Assembly (NCBI GenBank): GCA_963853835.1
Contig: OY970820.1
Location: forward strand, 23,935,873 to 23,999,872
Direction: 5' to 3'
DNA length: 64,000 nucleotides
Origin: Calendula officinalis
Lineage: Eukaryota; Streptophyta; Magnoliopsida; Asterales; Asteraceae
Part shown: positions 11,191 through 21,213 of the stretch, in pieces
Layout of the letters: the number at the start of each line of letters is the position of its first letter
How positions within the stretch are numbered: the first letter of the stretch is position 1
The notes under the pieces: generated by a model
What the model was told of the DNA's origin: nothing
Seen by the model: only the letters and a program-made list of their open reading frames with translations
The model's database searches: none
Position numbers and translations under genes: made by a program

Positions 11191-12114
11191 AATCACATGT
11201 GATTTGTAAAGCGAATCACCTGTGATTTGTTTCTTAACAACCTCCCCTGTTTTTAAGCAAATAAATCACATGTGATTCGCTTAGCAATCTCACATGAAGC
11301 AGTCTACTAATGCATAGCATACAATCACATGTGATTTATAAAGCGAATCACCTATGATTTGTTTCTTAACAACCTCCCATGTTTTTAAGCAAATAGATCA
11401 CATGTGATTCGCTTAGCAACCTCACATGAAGCAGTCAACTAATGCATAGCATACAATCACATGTGATTTATAAATCGAATCACCTGTGATTTGTTTCTTA
11501 CAACCTCCCCTGTTTTTAAGCAAAGAAATCACATGTGATTCGCTTAGCAACCTCATTTCAACGCAGTCAAATAACGTAAAGCAAATAATCACATCTGATT
11601 TGTAAACCGAATCACTTATGATTTGTTTCTTAACAACCTCCCATGTTTTTAAGCAAAGAAATCACATGTGATTCGCTTAGCAACCTCACATGAAGCAGTC
11701 AACTAATGCATATCACACAATCACATTTGATTTGTAAAGAGAATCGCCTATGATTTGTTTCTTAACAACCTCTCATGTTTTTAAGCAAAGAAATCACATG
11801 TGATTCGCTCAGCAACCTCACATGAAACAGTCAACTAATACATAGCACACAATTACATGTGATTTGTAAAGTGAATCACTGGTGATTTGTTTCTTAACAA
11901 CCTCCCCTGTTTTTAAGCAAATAAATCACATGTGATTCGCTCATCAGCCTCATCTCAACGCAGTCAACTAATGCATAGCACACAATCACATGTGATTTGT
12001 AAAGGGAATCACTTGTGATTTGTTTCTTAACAATCTCCCCTGTTTTTAAGCAAATAAATCACATGTGATCGTAGAAGCAAATCACATGTGATTTTGTTAT
12101 GTAATAAACTCCCC
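11191..12114. repeat. 132-bp tandem repeat, seven units, each with AATCACATGTGATT-type palindromes
   Basis: Unit starts fall at 11191, 11323, 11455, 11587, 11719, 11851 and 11983, exactly 132 bases apart every time. Each unit holds AATCACATGTGATT or a close variant at its start, a second variant about 21 bases later (GAATCACCTGTGATT class), the string TTTCTTAACAACCTCCCCTGTTTTTAAGCA, and a third palindrome near base 75. Point changes occur between units but no length change. A decayed continuation with two more palindromes runs to about 12235. Confidence 0.92.
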
Positions 12115-13001
12115 TGTTTTTTTTCTTTCAAAAAACCACATGTGTTTCGCTTATGAATCTCACCCGATCGAATTCAAACAAAGCACAGCTTACGATCAAA
12201 TGTGATTGCAAAAGCGAATCACATGTGATTTTGTTATGTAGTAAACTCCATTGATTTTACCTGAATCATGAATTATTTTTTACCTGAATCATCGATTTCT
12301 TTTCGGATTCATTACTATTGACAAATTTTGGATCTAGACTCATTGATAATGTTGTATATTTTGATTTTGTGATTCAGATCTGTGTTTGATTACAGTGATT
12401 TTATCCAATCATGATTTTGATTTCGTCTTTAGTATATCATAGCTGACCGCACCATGGGCTAGGCCCTACACCCACTGCACGAGTGGAATATTACTTAGTC
12501 AAGTAGAAAGGAACAAGGGTCTTACCACCTTCTTTATTTACTATATTTGAGTCTTTGGAGTACTTTGGGATTATATTCCGCGCCGAGGATTTGTGCTTGT
12601 TGAAGAACTGCTAACTCGCTTCGAGACATACTAAAATGGGTATTGATTGTTAAATCATTATAGACATACTCAATATCCTTATTTCGTGATTCAGATCTGA
12701 TCGAATTCAACAAAAACGTGATTAGTTGTTTGTGATTCAGTCGATTCGATGAATGCCGCCTTATAGATCGCCGGAAAGTGATGAGACGTGATTCTGGCGT
12801 TCGTTTGGAAGATCGACGGAAGTGATGAAGACCGTCGGAAGTGAGGAAGACCTGATGCAGAAGTTTGTTTAATGCTTTCAAATGACAATAATACCCCTCC
12901 ATGTATGATTTTTGAATTGATCTTGAGCATTGATTAGATCTGATCTGATGGCTGTGGGTTGTCCCTTGGGACTCTATAATTTTAGTAGGAAACAATATCA
13001 C
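12115..13001. other. Palindrome-locus edge and unidentified sequence with a weak minus-strand ORF
   Basis: Palindrome variants fade out by about 12235. A 155-codon minus-strand frame (12534-13001) ends in a peptide containing MSRSELAVLQQAQILGAEY; I do not recognise it, and the rest of the frame looks non-coding. 12440-12480 contains a GC-richer string (CATGGGCTAGGCCCTACACCC) suggestive of an old element. No gene can be supported. Confidence 0.35.
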
Positions 13002-14138
13002 TTTTCATATTTTGAATTTTGGATAAAAACAAACAACATATGCAGGATTAAGTCTATGGTCTCAATCATTTGGGGGACTTTGCGGTGTCAGTAGTAGCAC
13101 GTTTCCTCAAACACATGTTTTATAATCGCACAAGCTTTCAATTTTTTAAAAACACAAAATTTAATTATTTGTGTATACGTAGGAACGTGCGCGTCGTTAT
13201 CGGCTTGTTTCCCTTTGCATGAATTCCAGCTATTTCGCCATTTAATTGTTATGCTTTTCGATCTGGGTGAGGTTTCAAGCCACCTAATATTCATATAAAA
13301 CTGTTTGAAATGAGTAACTGCTACTCAATTTGAAGGAAATCATTCATGTTCCAGTTTGATGAAAACTAACTTGATTAGAAAAAAGTAAGTTACTATATGA
13401 TTTCCTTACGCAAATGAAATAACATGAGTTTGCATGTGTTCCTATAATTTTTTTAAAGAAATTTTTATTAAAACTGCCCGAGCAAGAGGTTAGAAAAATA
13501 AAGGAAATTACATAACCACTGATTACAATTTTACTGTACTGTTTACTCTTATAACTAATCTAATCAAATGAAGAGATGATTATCAAAATAGGTTAAAAAA
13601 TGAACTTTTATAACAAAATAGACATGTGTGACTTGGATTTTCCAAAATAAACCGTGCAACTTCATGTTTTTTGTGCAACTATGTATTTTTTATGCGACTC
13701 ATATGTTTTTTTGTATGACCTGATCATTTTTTGTGCAACTGACAGTTGTTAATTTTTGTGCAACTAGATCAGTGGATGACAGTTGTTAATTTTTGTGTAG
13801 AGGTCGCACAGACTATTATGAAAAGATTTGAAATAGAAGCATTATTTACTAATTTAGGCCTTAATTGCTTGGTTTATTTTTGGAAATTACCGAATGAAAG
13901 TAGTCATGATCGGTTAGGCGCATCGAGAACTATTGAATTGCAAACTATCCAGATCGATCAAAGGGTCGTTTTTAAATGAGAAACATTAAATGAGATTTTT
14001 GTTCATTATAATAGTTAATAGGGTCTTTCTAACATGTACCCCTAGACACATATTTAAGGACATTAAATTGTCAAAGTTTCCTAATAAAATTTTGTTACTC
14101 ATTAATAAAGTTTACATTTCATATTTTCAATTGATGTA
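13002..14138. other. AT-rich intergenic DNA with a short-motif repeat at 13667-13800
   Basis: No gene is visible. At 13667-13800 the motif TTTTTTGTGCAACT recurs about five times with substitutions, and a longer piece (GACAGTTGTTAATTTTTGTG) occurs twice, at 13741 and 13776. 13455-13500 resembles the AT-rich 3' end of an old retroposon. Confidence 0.5.
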
Positions 14139-14382
14139 CTCCCTCCGTCCCACAAAAAACTTCTCATTTGAGTTTGACACAAGTTTTAAGGTGATAGTTT
14201 AGTGGTGGGGTCATTGGTAATAATTTTGATTAAAATATAAGATTGGTTTGGAGAGAGAAAAATAGTTAATGGATAGTAAGTGGTGGGGTCCTTAATAATA
14301 ATAGTATTTTATTATGTGGAGCCCATCAAATATATGAAATGGGAAGTTTTTTGTGGGACAAAAATTTAAGGTGAAATGAGAA
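14139..14382. mobile_element. Partial Stowaway-like MITE (CTCCCTCCGTCCC end)
   Basis: The left end reads CTCCCTCCGTCCCACAAAAA after a TA. An inverted partner, TTTTTTGTGGGAC, lies near 14344-14360, but the right terminus is missing. The interior GTGGTGGGGTCATTGGTAA identifies the same family as 32553-32821 and the element ending at 31727. Confidence 0.7.
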
Positions 14383-14611
14383 GTTAAATAGATTTTTAAT
14401 TTAATTGGAATATTTATACTAATTAATGCACCTAAACATATGACTAGAGACACATACTTCCTCCGTATCAAAATAAGTGACACACTTTCCATATTGAGGT
14501 GTATCAAAATAAGTGACACACTTTGAAAAATTTTCTTATTTGGTAAAAATAATGGGACTCATACCCACTAACTATGCACTTTAATAAAGTGAAATTACCC
14601 TTATACCCTTA

Positions 14612-15414
14612 GAGCATCACCAATGGTTAACCTCTCAAAAACTTATTATTTTTGCCACATCAACATTCCACTAACGAAAAACCCTTTCATAAATAACAAC
14701 TCCAATGGTTAACCTTTCCAAAAAGCTTTTTCTTTTGCAAAATTTCTAATTTCTATATATATTTTGACAATTTTTTGACATTTTACAAAATACAATATTT
14801 TTTAAAATATTTCATACAAAAATATTACTTCCTCCGTATCAAAATAAGTGACACAAATTGGCTTACACGTTTTTTGAGGTAAAAGATTAAAGTAGAGGTT
14901 AAAATAGATTAAAGTACATAGTTAGTGGAGAATGGGTCCCACTTTTCTTGAATAAGGTGATATTAATGAGTTTTAAAAGTAAAAGTAAGGGTATAAGGGT
15001 AATTTCACTTTATTAAAGTGGATAGTTAGTGGGTATGGGTCCCACTATTTTTACCAAAAAAGGAAAGTTTTCAAAGTGTGTCACTTATTTTGATACACCC
15101 CAAAAAGGAAAGTGTGTCACTTATTTTGATACGGAGGAAGTATAATAATTAGCATTAGATATTATATAATTTATTTATTAACTAATAAAAGTATAATAAA
15201 GAATTTATATATTATGTATTTAAGGTTTAAAATGAAAGTTATTAAACATAGAGGATTAGAAAAGACAAACAATGAAAGTAAGTTAAAAGCTTAGTAGAAA
15301 AAAAGTCATTATAAAAAGCTTTTAGAAAAGCTAGTTATTTCAATGGTAAAAAGTCTTTTAAAGACTTATTGTAATAGTAAAAAGCTTTTAAAAAGGCTAC
15401 CATTGGAGATGCTC
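14612..15414. mobile_element. Tourist-like MITE nested in the Stowaway-like one
   Basis: Termini GAGCATCACCAATGG and CCATTGGAGATGCTC are inverted repeats flanked by TTA (14609-14611 and 15415-15417), the PIF/Harbinger-type 3-bp TSD. It carries its own insertion at 14828-15140. Confidence 0.85.
14828..15140. mobile_element. Inner Stowaway-like MITE, 313 bp, intact ends
   Basis: Perfect CTTCCTCCGTATCAAAATAAGTGACAC inverted ends are flanked by TA. The 313-bp length equals that of the copy at 52262-52574. Confidence 0.88.
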
Positions 15415-15689
15415 TTACTTTTACTTTTAAAACTGGTAATAAGGCCGACCGCATAGGGGGAGGGAACCGAAAAGCTAAGCTTTGCGGAGCGGACCAATCT
15501 TCCAAACTCATTAATATCACTTTATTCAAGAAAAGTGAGACAATTCTCTACTATGTACTTTAATCTATTTTAACCTCTACTTTAATCTTTTACCTCAAAA
15601 AAGTGTAAGTCAATTTGTGTCACTTATTTTGATACGGAGGAAGTATTAGAAAAAACCATACTAAATAAATAAAAATATATAAATACATT

Positions 15690-15856
15690 GGGTTTTGCTA
15701 ATGACAGCCCTTAGGGCTGTCAATAGACATGCATCATAATTTTGTACTTCAACCCTTAACTAACTCTTGAATTTTAGAAATTACCACACCCTTTGAATTG
15801 ATGTACAACTCTTTATATCTTATTAACAGTCCTAAGGACTGTTATTAGCAAAACCC
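15690..15856. mobile_element. 167-bp MITE with GGGTTTTGC ends and 9-bp TSD
   Basis: The inverted ends GGGTTTTGCTAATGACAG and CTGTTATTAGCAAAACCC carry a subterminal palindrome around CCTTAGGG/CCTAAGG. They are flanked by AAATACATT (15681-15689) and AAATACATA (15857-15865). A 9-bp duplication fits the Mutator-like superfamily. It sits about 200 bp upstream of the F-box start codon, within its likely promoter. Confidence 0.75.
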
Positions 15857-16057
15857 AAATACATAAATAGGCATATATGATACGGAGTAATATAATAAGA
15901 ATGCGTGATCCACATTGGCCACCAAATGTCTCCGGCCACATCCCACCTTTCTTTAATTTTTCACACATATTTCCCATCTTCTTAACTGCCTACAAAATCA
16001 ACATAACATGAACTAATTAATTAACAAGCTCAATCAATTCACTAATTATTTCTTTCA

Positions 16058-16354
16058 ATGGGATCTGGTTTTTCAACCGCTAACGAAGATGGATCGCCGC
16101 CGTCAGGTCTTGGGGACTTACCGGAGAACTGTCTGGCTATGATTCTAGCACACTTGGACCCACCGGATATCTGTAACTTGGCAAGAACGAATAAGGCTTT
16201 TCTCCGGGCATCGTCGGCTGATTTCATATGGGAACCAAAGTTGCCTGAGAACTACCGGATTCTCGCCGAGAAATTGATGAGCTCCGAGTGTTCGGCGAAG
16301 AAAGACATTTACGCTGGATTGTGCTGTCCCACTCGCTTCTCCGGTGGTACGAAG
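16058..16354 (+). pseudogene. PP2-A exon 1 (F-box)
   Basis: It encodes 99 codons from ATG to a donor (ACGAAG/GTATAT). The F-box reads GLGDLPENCLAMILAHLDPP, followed by ICNLARTNKAF and ASSADFIWEPKLP. Coding quality is intact. ATG 16058 gives the family's usual MGSGFS start, a possible N-myristoylation context. Confidence 0.92.
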
Positions 16355-16471
16355 GTATATATAGGATCTTTGATTCTCTGCTTCTCAGATCCTTGTGTTT
16401 CACACACCGAAAACACTGTAAAAACACATAGATATATGATATATACGTAATTATATGTATAATGCATGCAG

Positions 16472-16578
16472 GAAGTGTGGATGGAGAAAGAAAGAGGAGG
16501 TATTTGCATGGTTGTTTCTTGGAAGGGAATGAAGATAACAGGGATAGATGATCGGAGATATTGGAGACACATCCCCAC
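16472..16578 (+). pseudogene. PP2-A exon 2, 5' part, cut by the retrotransposon
   Basis: It starts after a TGCATGCAG acceptor and reads EVWMEKERGGICMVVSWKG, then DDRRYWRHIP, matching the PP2-A second exon. The frame then enters the LTR and stops within a few codons. The remaining 12 exon bases lie at 31277-31288, after the second CCCAC, followed by donor GTTTCA. Confidence 0.9.
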
Positions 16579-17196
16579 TGTCAGGAACGATTAACTATAG
16601 ACAAGTTAATAAACACTTTAGATCTAATTGAATATAGAAGTTGCAGCGGATCAACACTATATCAATGTAATTAAGAACAATGAACTGTAAATAATATGCG
16701 AAAGTATTAAGAACACAGTTTCACAAAAAGCTTCAATGTATATTATTGAGTTAACAATACACACGTACGTTTACAATTCGTAAGGAACTATTTATAATAG
16801 TCCTTGAAGCTAAACTATTTACCCTAGTTATTCTAGGACTTGATTTACATCGAATAATAAAAATATACATTGATTTACATTCTATAACTATCTATACGAA
16901 GATCTCGGACTTGATATTCTTCAAAAACGCGTATCAGTAGTAAAACTCATCACCAGTAGTAAATAAATAACATCAGTAGTAAGTCTGGTGATCAGTAGTA
17001 AGTCCAGAAACCATCGTCAGTAGTAACTACTAAGATCAGTAGTATCTTCAATCTTTGCATGATCAGTAGTAACTAAGTTATAGTATACACCAGTATCAAC
17101 TTCATCAGTAGTAATATGTTCTGCCCCATCAGTACTAATTATTGTCAGTACTAACTGCAGCATCAGTAATAAGTTGATCTGTGTTTTGCTCCAACA
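16579..17196 (-). repeat. 3' LTR of Sirevirus copy 1, with CAGTAGTA cluster
   Basis: The 618-bp LTR runs TGTCAGG...CCAACA on the plus strand. Its inner third (about 16935-17170) has eight exact CAGTAGTA motifs and about four near variants, mostly preceded by AT or AC. Four substitutions separate it from 30654-31271. Confidence 0.95.
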
Positions 17197-17209
17197 ATCT
17201 CCCCCTAAA
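17197..17209 (-). other. Polypurine tract of Sirevirus copy 1
   Basis: The minus strand reads TTTAGGGGGAGAT immediately before the 3' LTR; this is where plus-strand DNA synthesis would be primed. Confidence 0.85.
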
Positions 17210-17228
17210 CTTATTGATTATCTTTTAA

Positions 17229-20200
17229 TCAATCAAGTTTCTTTTGCTCTTCTTGTTCTCTTCTTCTTTTCTCAAGAGTTCTTTGATTCTGTTGAAGCCT
17301 TTGTTCAATAATATATCTGCTGTTCCTTTTTGTAAAGTAATTCAGTTTGTTTTGGAACATAACAGCATCATAGGGTTTCATCAAAGTGTTTATGAATATC
17401 TGATACATAGTCTTCTCAGAATGTGGATATTCTTTTTCATATAAGTACAATTCACACACTTTGCTTGATTTCTCAAAGAAGTACATATTAGCAGTAGGAA
17501 TGACATTCCAAGCATACACATTACCTGGATCTGTAAATTGTTCTGGATAATTATCTGGATAAAATGCAGCATCTATCATTTTAGTTAGGTATCCAGCTCC
17601 AGATTCTTTCCATGATTTCTTTGTCATTCTAGGTTTTCCAATAATCAGAAGCTTGATTACATCACTTCTAGAACATGATCTGATTAAAGGTAACCATCCA
17701 GTGAATCTCTGTACAACTTTGTCTTCCCTTATGACTTCTATAACATTGTTTTGTATCACTCTCCAGTTAATAATTGGATTGTTTTGTAATGGAGCAATAG
17801 GCATTTCAAGAACTGGTACAATTTGTTTTGATTTCTTCTTTGAGCTTTGTTCTTGATCAACAGTTTTTCTTTTCTTTGATTGGGGAGTTGAAGTTTCACC
17901 AATAGTTGAAACACTACCAGCTTTGAGCAAATTTGGACTGATTGGGATTAAAGTTTTGGCTTTCTTTGATTCTTCAGCTTCTTGTTCAGCCAAGTCTTTC
18001 TTCTTTGCAGTGCAGTATTTTTCAATTATAGTTATCATCTTCATTCTTCCAAAAGATTTTGCACTGTGCCCTTTTGTTTTGAGAAAGTCTATCATAAGTG
18101 GCTTTTGTTCAAAGATATCATCTGGTAGATCACCTTTTGTTCTTTTACATTCAGCCACCAGATCTTCAAGACAGTTTAGATGTTCTTCTTCTACTTTTCT
18201 GAGCCTTTTGAATTCTGCTTCTTGGGCTTCTATCTGAACATCTTTGATTTGAGCAGGTATTTGAACAGTAGTTGCACTTTGAACTTTCTTTTTCTTTTCT
18301 ACTAAAGCTTGATACATTTCCACTTTCTCCAAAAAATTTCTGTGTTTAATTCTCCATCTGGATTGCTTTTCTGCTCTTACATGATTAATCTTGTTTACCA
18401 TGTGATGTCCTAAAGCTCTGTTTGGATAATCATCATCATATATTTCTTTTCCTTTTCCAATGTGAGCAGATGGTGGAGGTGGAATGTATTTCATATCTGG
18501 TATACCCATCATCAGAAGTTTTGGATAAAATAAATGTAGTTGACCTTCTGGTAAGATTTTAGGGTGTGGAGGAAGTGTACATTCATCTACCTCAAACCAA
18601 TTCACATTATCATCAATGTCAGGTATGATAAGTGGTTGATCAGGTGTTGGTGGTTTGGAGATGATGACATGTCTTTCTCTTTCAATCAGCTCTTGGAATT
18701 GTAGTTCTTCCTCTTCAGTAGTAACCAGAGTAGTTACTACTGGTGTGACCTCATGAGTTACTACTGATAGGGCATCAGTAGTATTTGCTGCTTTCAATTC
18801 CTCTTCTTCATTTACTACTGCTATAATATCAGTAGTAGAGGTTACTACTGGTATTGCTTTTTCAACTTGTTCTTCCATTGTAGCAGTAGTAACAGGCTCA
18901 TCTTCAGTAACCCTCATTTCTGGGCCTTCATCAACTTCTGTTTCTTTTAACTTTAGGAGAGAAGATGCTGCTGCTGCAATTGATTCATCAATCATAGTTT
19001 GTATGTTGTCCTTCTCCCCCTTAGTGAGCTCAACTGGTGGAGCCTCACTATCATCAATCTTCTTCTTTAATTTTCTGATGAGTTTAGTTTGTTGATGAAG
19101 CCTGTGCTCATAGAATCTCATTCTTTTGTTGATGGTATTGACATGCCTTTTCATTGCAGCCATCGTTTTTCATTGGTTTGTTAGATATTCAAGACAATTT
19201 TGTACCGTGGATTCAAGAGAATCCACTTTTTCCGTCAATTGGTTGATTTTAATACTGCCCTCACTCCATCTAGCAAGATCATCGGGCTCACTAACAGGTA
19301 CATTGGTTTGAAGGTTTTCCATCCTATCCGTCAATTCAAAAGATCTGCCCTCATCACTTCTTGGTGATGAAATGGGTCTTTTAGACATCCTCTTCTTCCT
19401 AGAAGAAGCAGAGATGCCCCCCTTGTGGTTTCTTGGCACCGGGGTCCTTTGAGTAACTCCTCAAATGAGTCATCACTCAAAGTTGCCGAGGTCTGGGTCC
19501 TAATTATGTTTTCACTGTCCTGTGCACCCACCTTTGGGGCATCAGTAGTGAAAGCCCTCGCCTCATGTCCTCTCTCCTCCTTGGAGGACAACTCTTGGAG
19601 CCTGGGGTTTGACTCAATGTGTCCCCTGGTGTCCTTTAAAGATTTCTTTCTTTTGTAAAGTGTGGAAATATTTTTGGTTTTATCTGGTAGGTCTTCCACA
19701 GAGTGAAGAGTAGCACTCTGCAGATTTAAATCAAGTTCCTGGGACACATTCAGGACTTCTGTTTGGGCTGGTGATTGAGTGGCTAGTTGGGGTGGTGTTT
19801 GGGCTGTTTTTGGGGGTGATGGAGTGGGTTGAGGTTCAACTTGGGTTGTAGCAATGGTTGAACCCTCTCCAATTTGAGTTTGATCTTTGATCATGTTAGG
19901 AAACAAAGGGGTTTCCTTGCCCGAAAATTTAAATTGTTTTCTCATATTTGAGAAAACTTTCTTGTTCAACTCTGGAAGTATGAAAATGTTTTTAGGAGTT
20001 GACAAGTTTTGTAATTCACAATTTATGATATGTTGTAGAAATCTGGGATACATTAAAAATTTAGAAGAACTAAGATTTCCCAACATACCTTCAAAAATCA
20101 TTTGAGAAAAATTAAATACTTGGTCTGTGGATAAACAGACAACAGCAGAGGCTATTGCCTTATTAAACTCATTCCAAGTACTTCTTTTTGGAGAAATACA

Positions 20201-20653
20201 ATGCTGAATAGTATGAACCAAGAATTTCCATTGTGGGGAGAGAAGACCCTTTTGAAATGTTACTATGTTGAGTCTTCCCTCATAACCCATTTTTTGTAAA
20301 ATTTCAGCAATGTATTCCTTCGGAAGAGTAGACATACCTGAATCGTCATGAAGTTGTAGATGGTGTCTGATTGATTGTTCTGTTACTGTGATATGTTTTC
20401 CATCTACTTGTGATTTGATCATTGAAATGGTTGTTCCTTCCGTTTGCTCAGCATTGGTCCAGAAATCCACCAAGTGCTGTTGATATGATGTTGGTTTTAC
20501 AGTTAAGGCAAACTGTATATAGGAATTTCTCAAGAACTTGACGATCGGTCGAAAATCTTTTGTGCCGTCGGGATTCTTTAGGAAGGCACACATGTTGTGA
20601 AATTCTGAATATTTAAGATCCGTTTGTACATTCAAAGATTTTAGAGTTGCCAT
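17229..20653 (-). pseudogene. Sirevirus 3' extra ORF (envelope-like position), broken
   Basis: A long reading frame lies between pol and the 3' LTR. Its first 440 codons (20653-19331) begin MATLKSLN and include the YIQFALTVKP and VDGKHITVTEQSIR motifs. It continues in another frame from about 19439, so a frameshift lies near 19430-19440. That frame hits one TGA at 19170-19172 and is then open to 17229. The second half has coiled-coil-like heptads (MENLQTN to LEYLTNQ, then RLHQQTKLIRKLKKK), an acidic VVT-rich stretch encoded by CAGTAGTA motifs, and a Lys/Gln-rich C-terminus. I see no clear signal peptide or membrane anchor. Similar ORFs are known from Sireviruses but their function is not established. 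Confidence 0.75.
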
Positions 20654-20888
20654 TTTTGTGTAATTTTGTGAAGAACAGAAGTGAATTTTGTTATTGACGA
20701 AGGGTTTTTGATCGTAAGCTAGGGTTTATCGAGAAGATTTAGCAAATCGAAGTGAAGATAATGCTAAACTAATCGACTGCCGCCTTTTATATCTTTCGAT
20801 TTAACCTGCAAAACTACTAAAATGTCCTTCGAATCATAACATAACGGTTATTTTCATGGGGGTTAGTTTGGTAATTGTGTTTCTGAAA

Positions 20889-21155
20889 GACCAGTAGTAA
20901 ATAAGATATCAGTAGTAAAACGTCAGTAGTATCTACCAACATCAGTAGTGCCTAAGAATTTTGACATCAGTAGTAACTATAGACATCAGTAGTAACCACT
21001 AACACACAAGACCAGTAGTATATGTGAATACCAGTAGTACTGACCACCAGTAGTATTCATGTATACTTAATACACACCAGTAGTATTTAACTACCAGTAG
21101 TATTTTGTGCACATGCCTACACACCAGTAGTACAGAAATACCAGTAGTAAAACAC
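20889..21155 (-). repeat. CAGTAGTA motif cluster between pol and the 3' ORF
   Basis: At least twelve exact CAGTAGTA copies plus one CAGTAGTG fall within about 270 bases of non-coding DNA, each preceded by A/T/C-C or A-T, with irregular spacing of 10-30 bases. Confidence 0.9.
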
Positions 21156-21213
21156 TTAAGTAAATAAATGATATTTTACAACAATAACTTTACACATGAT
21201 TTTAAGTGAGATT

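Larger units (their letters stand above)
14457..15643. mobile_element. Outer Stowaway-like MITE, interrupted
   Basis: Its ends, CTTCCTCCGTATCAAAATAAGTGACAC and the inverted copy at 15616-15643, are flanked by TA (14455-14456, 15644-15645), the Tc1/mariner-type target duplication. A Tourist-like MITE (14612-15414) and a 74-bp insert (15435-15508) interrupt it. Removing both leaves about 310 bp, matching the intact relatives at 14828-15140 and 52262-52574. Confidence 0.85.

Noticed and set aside
9..12250. Resemblance of the regularly spaced palindromes to a CRISPR array
   Set aside because: The sequence is a plant nuclear genome with introns and LTR retrotransposons. The 14-bp palindrome is too short, units of the 132-bp repeat are near identical rather than having unique spacers, and no cas gene exists.
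12534..13001. 155-codon minus-strand ORF as a gene
   Set aside because: Low-complexity Ser/Arg/His-rich start, no recognised domain, and alternative overlapping frames equally long.
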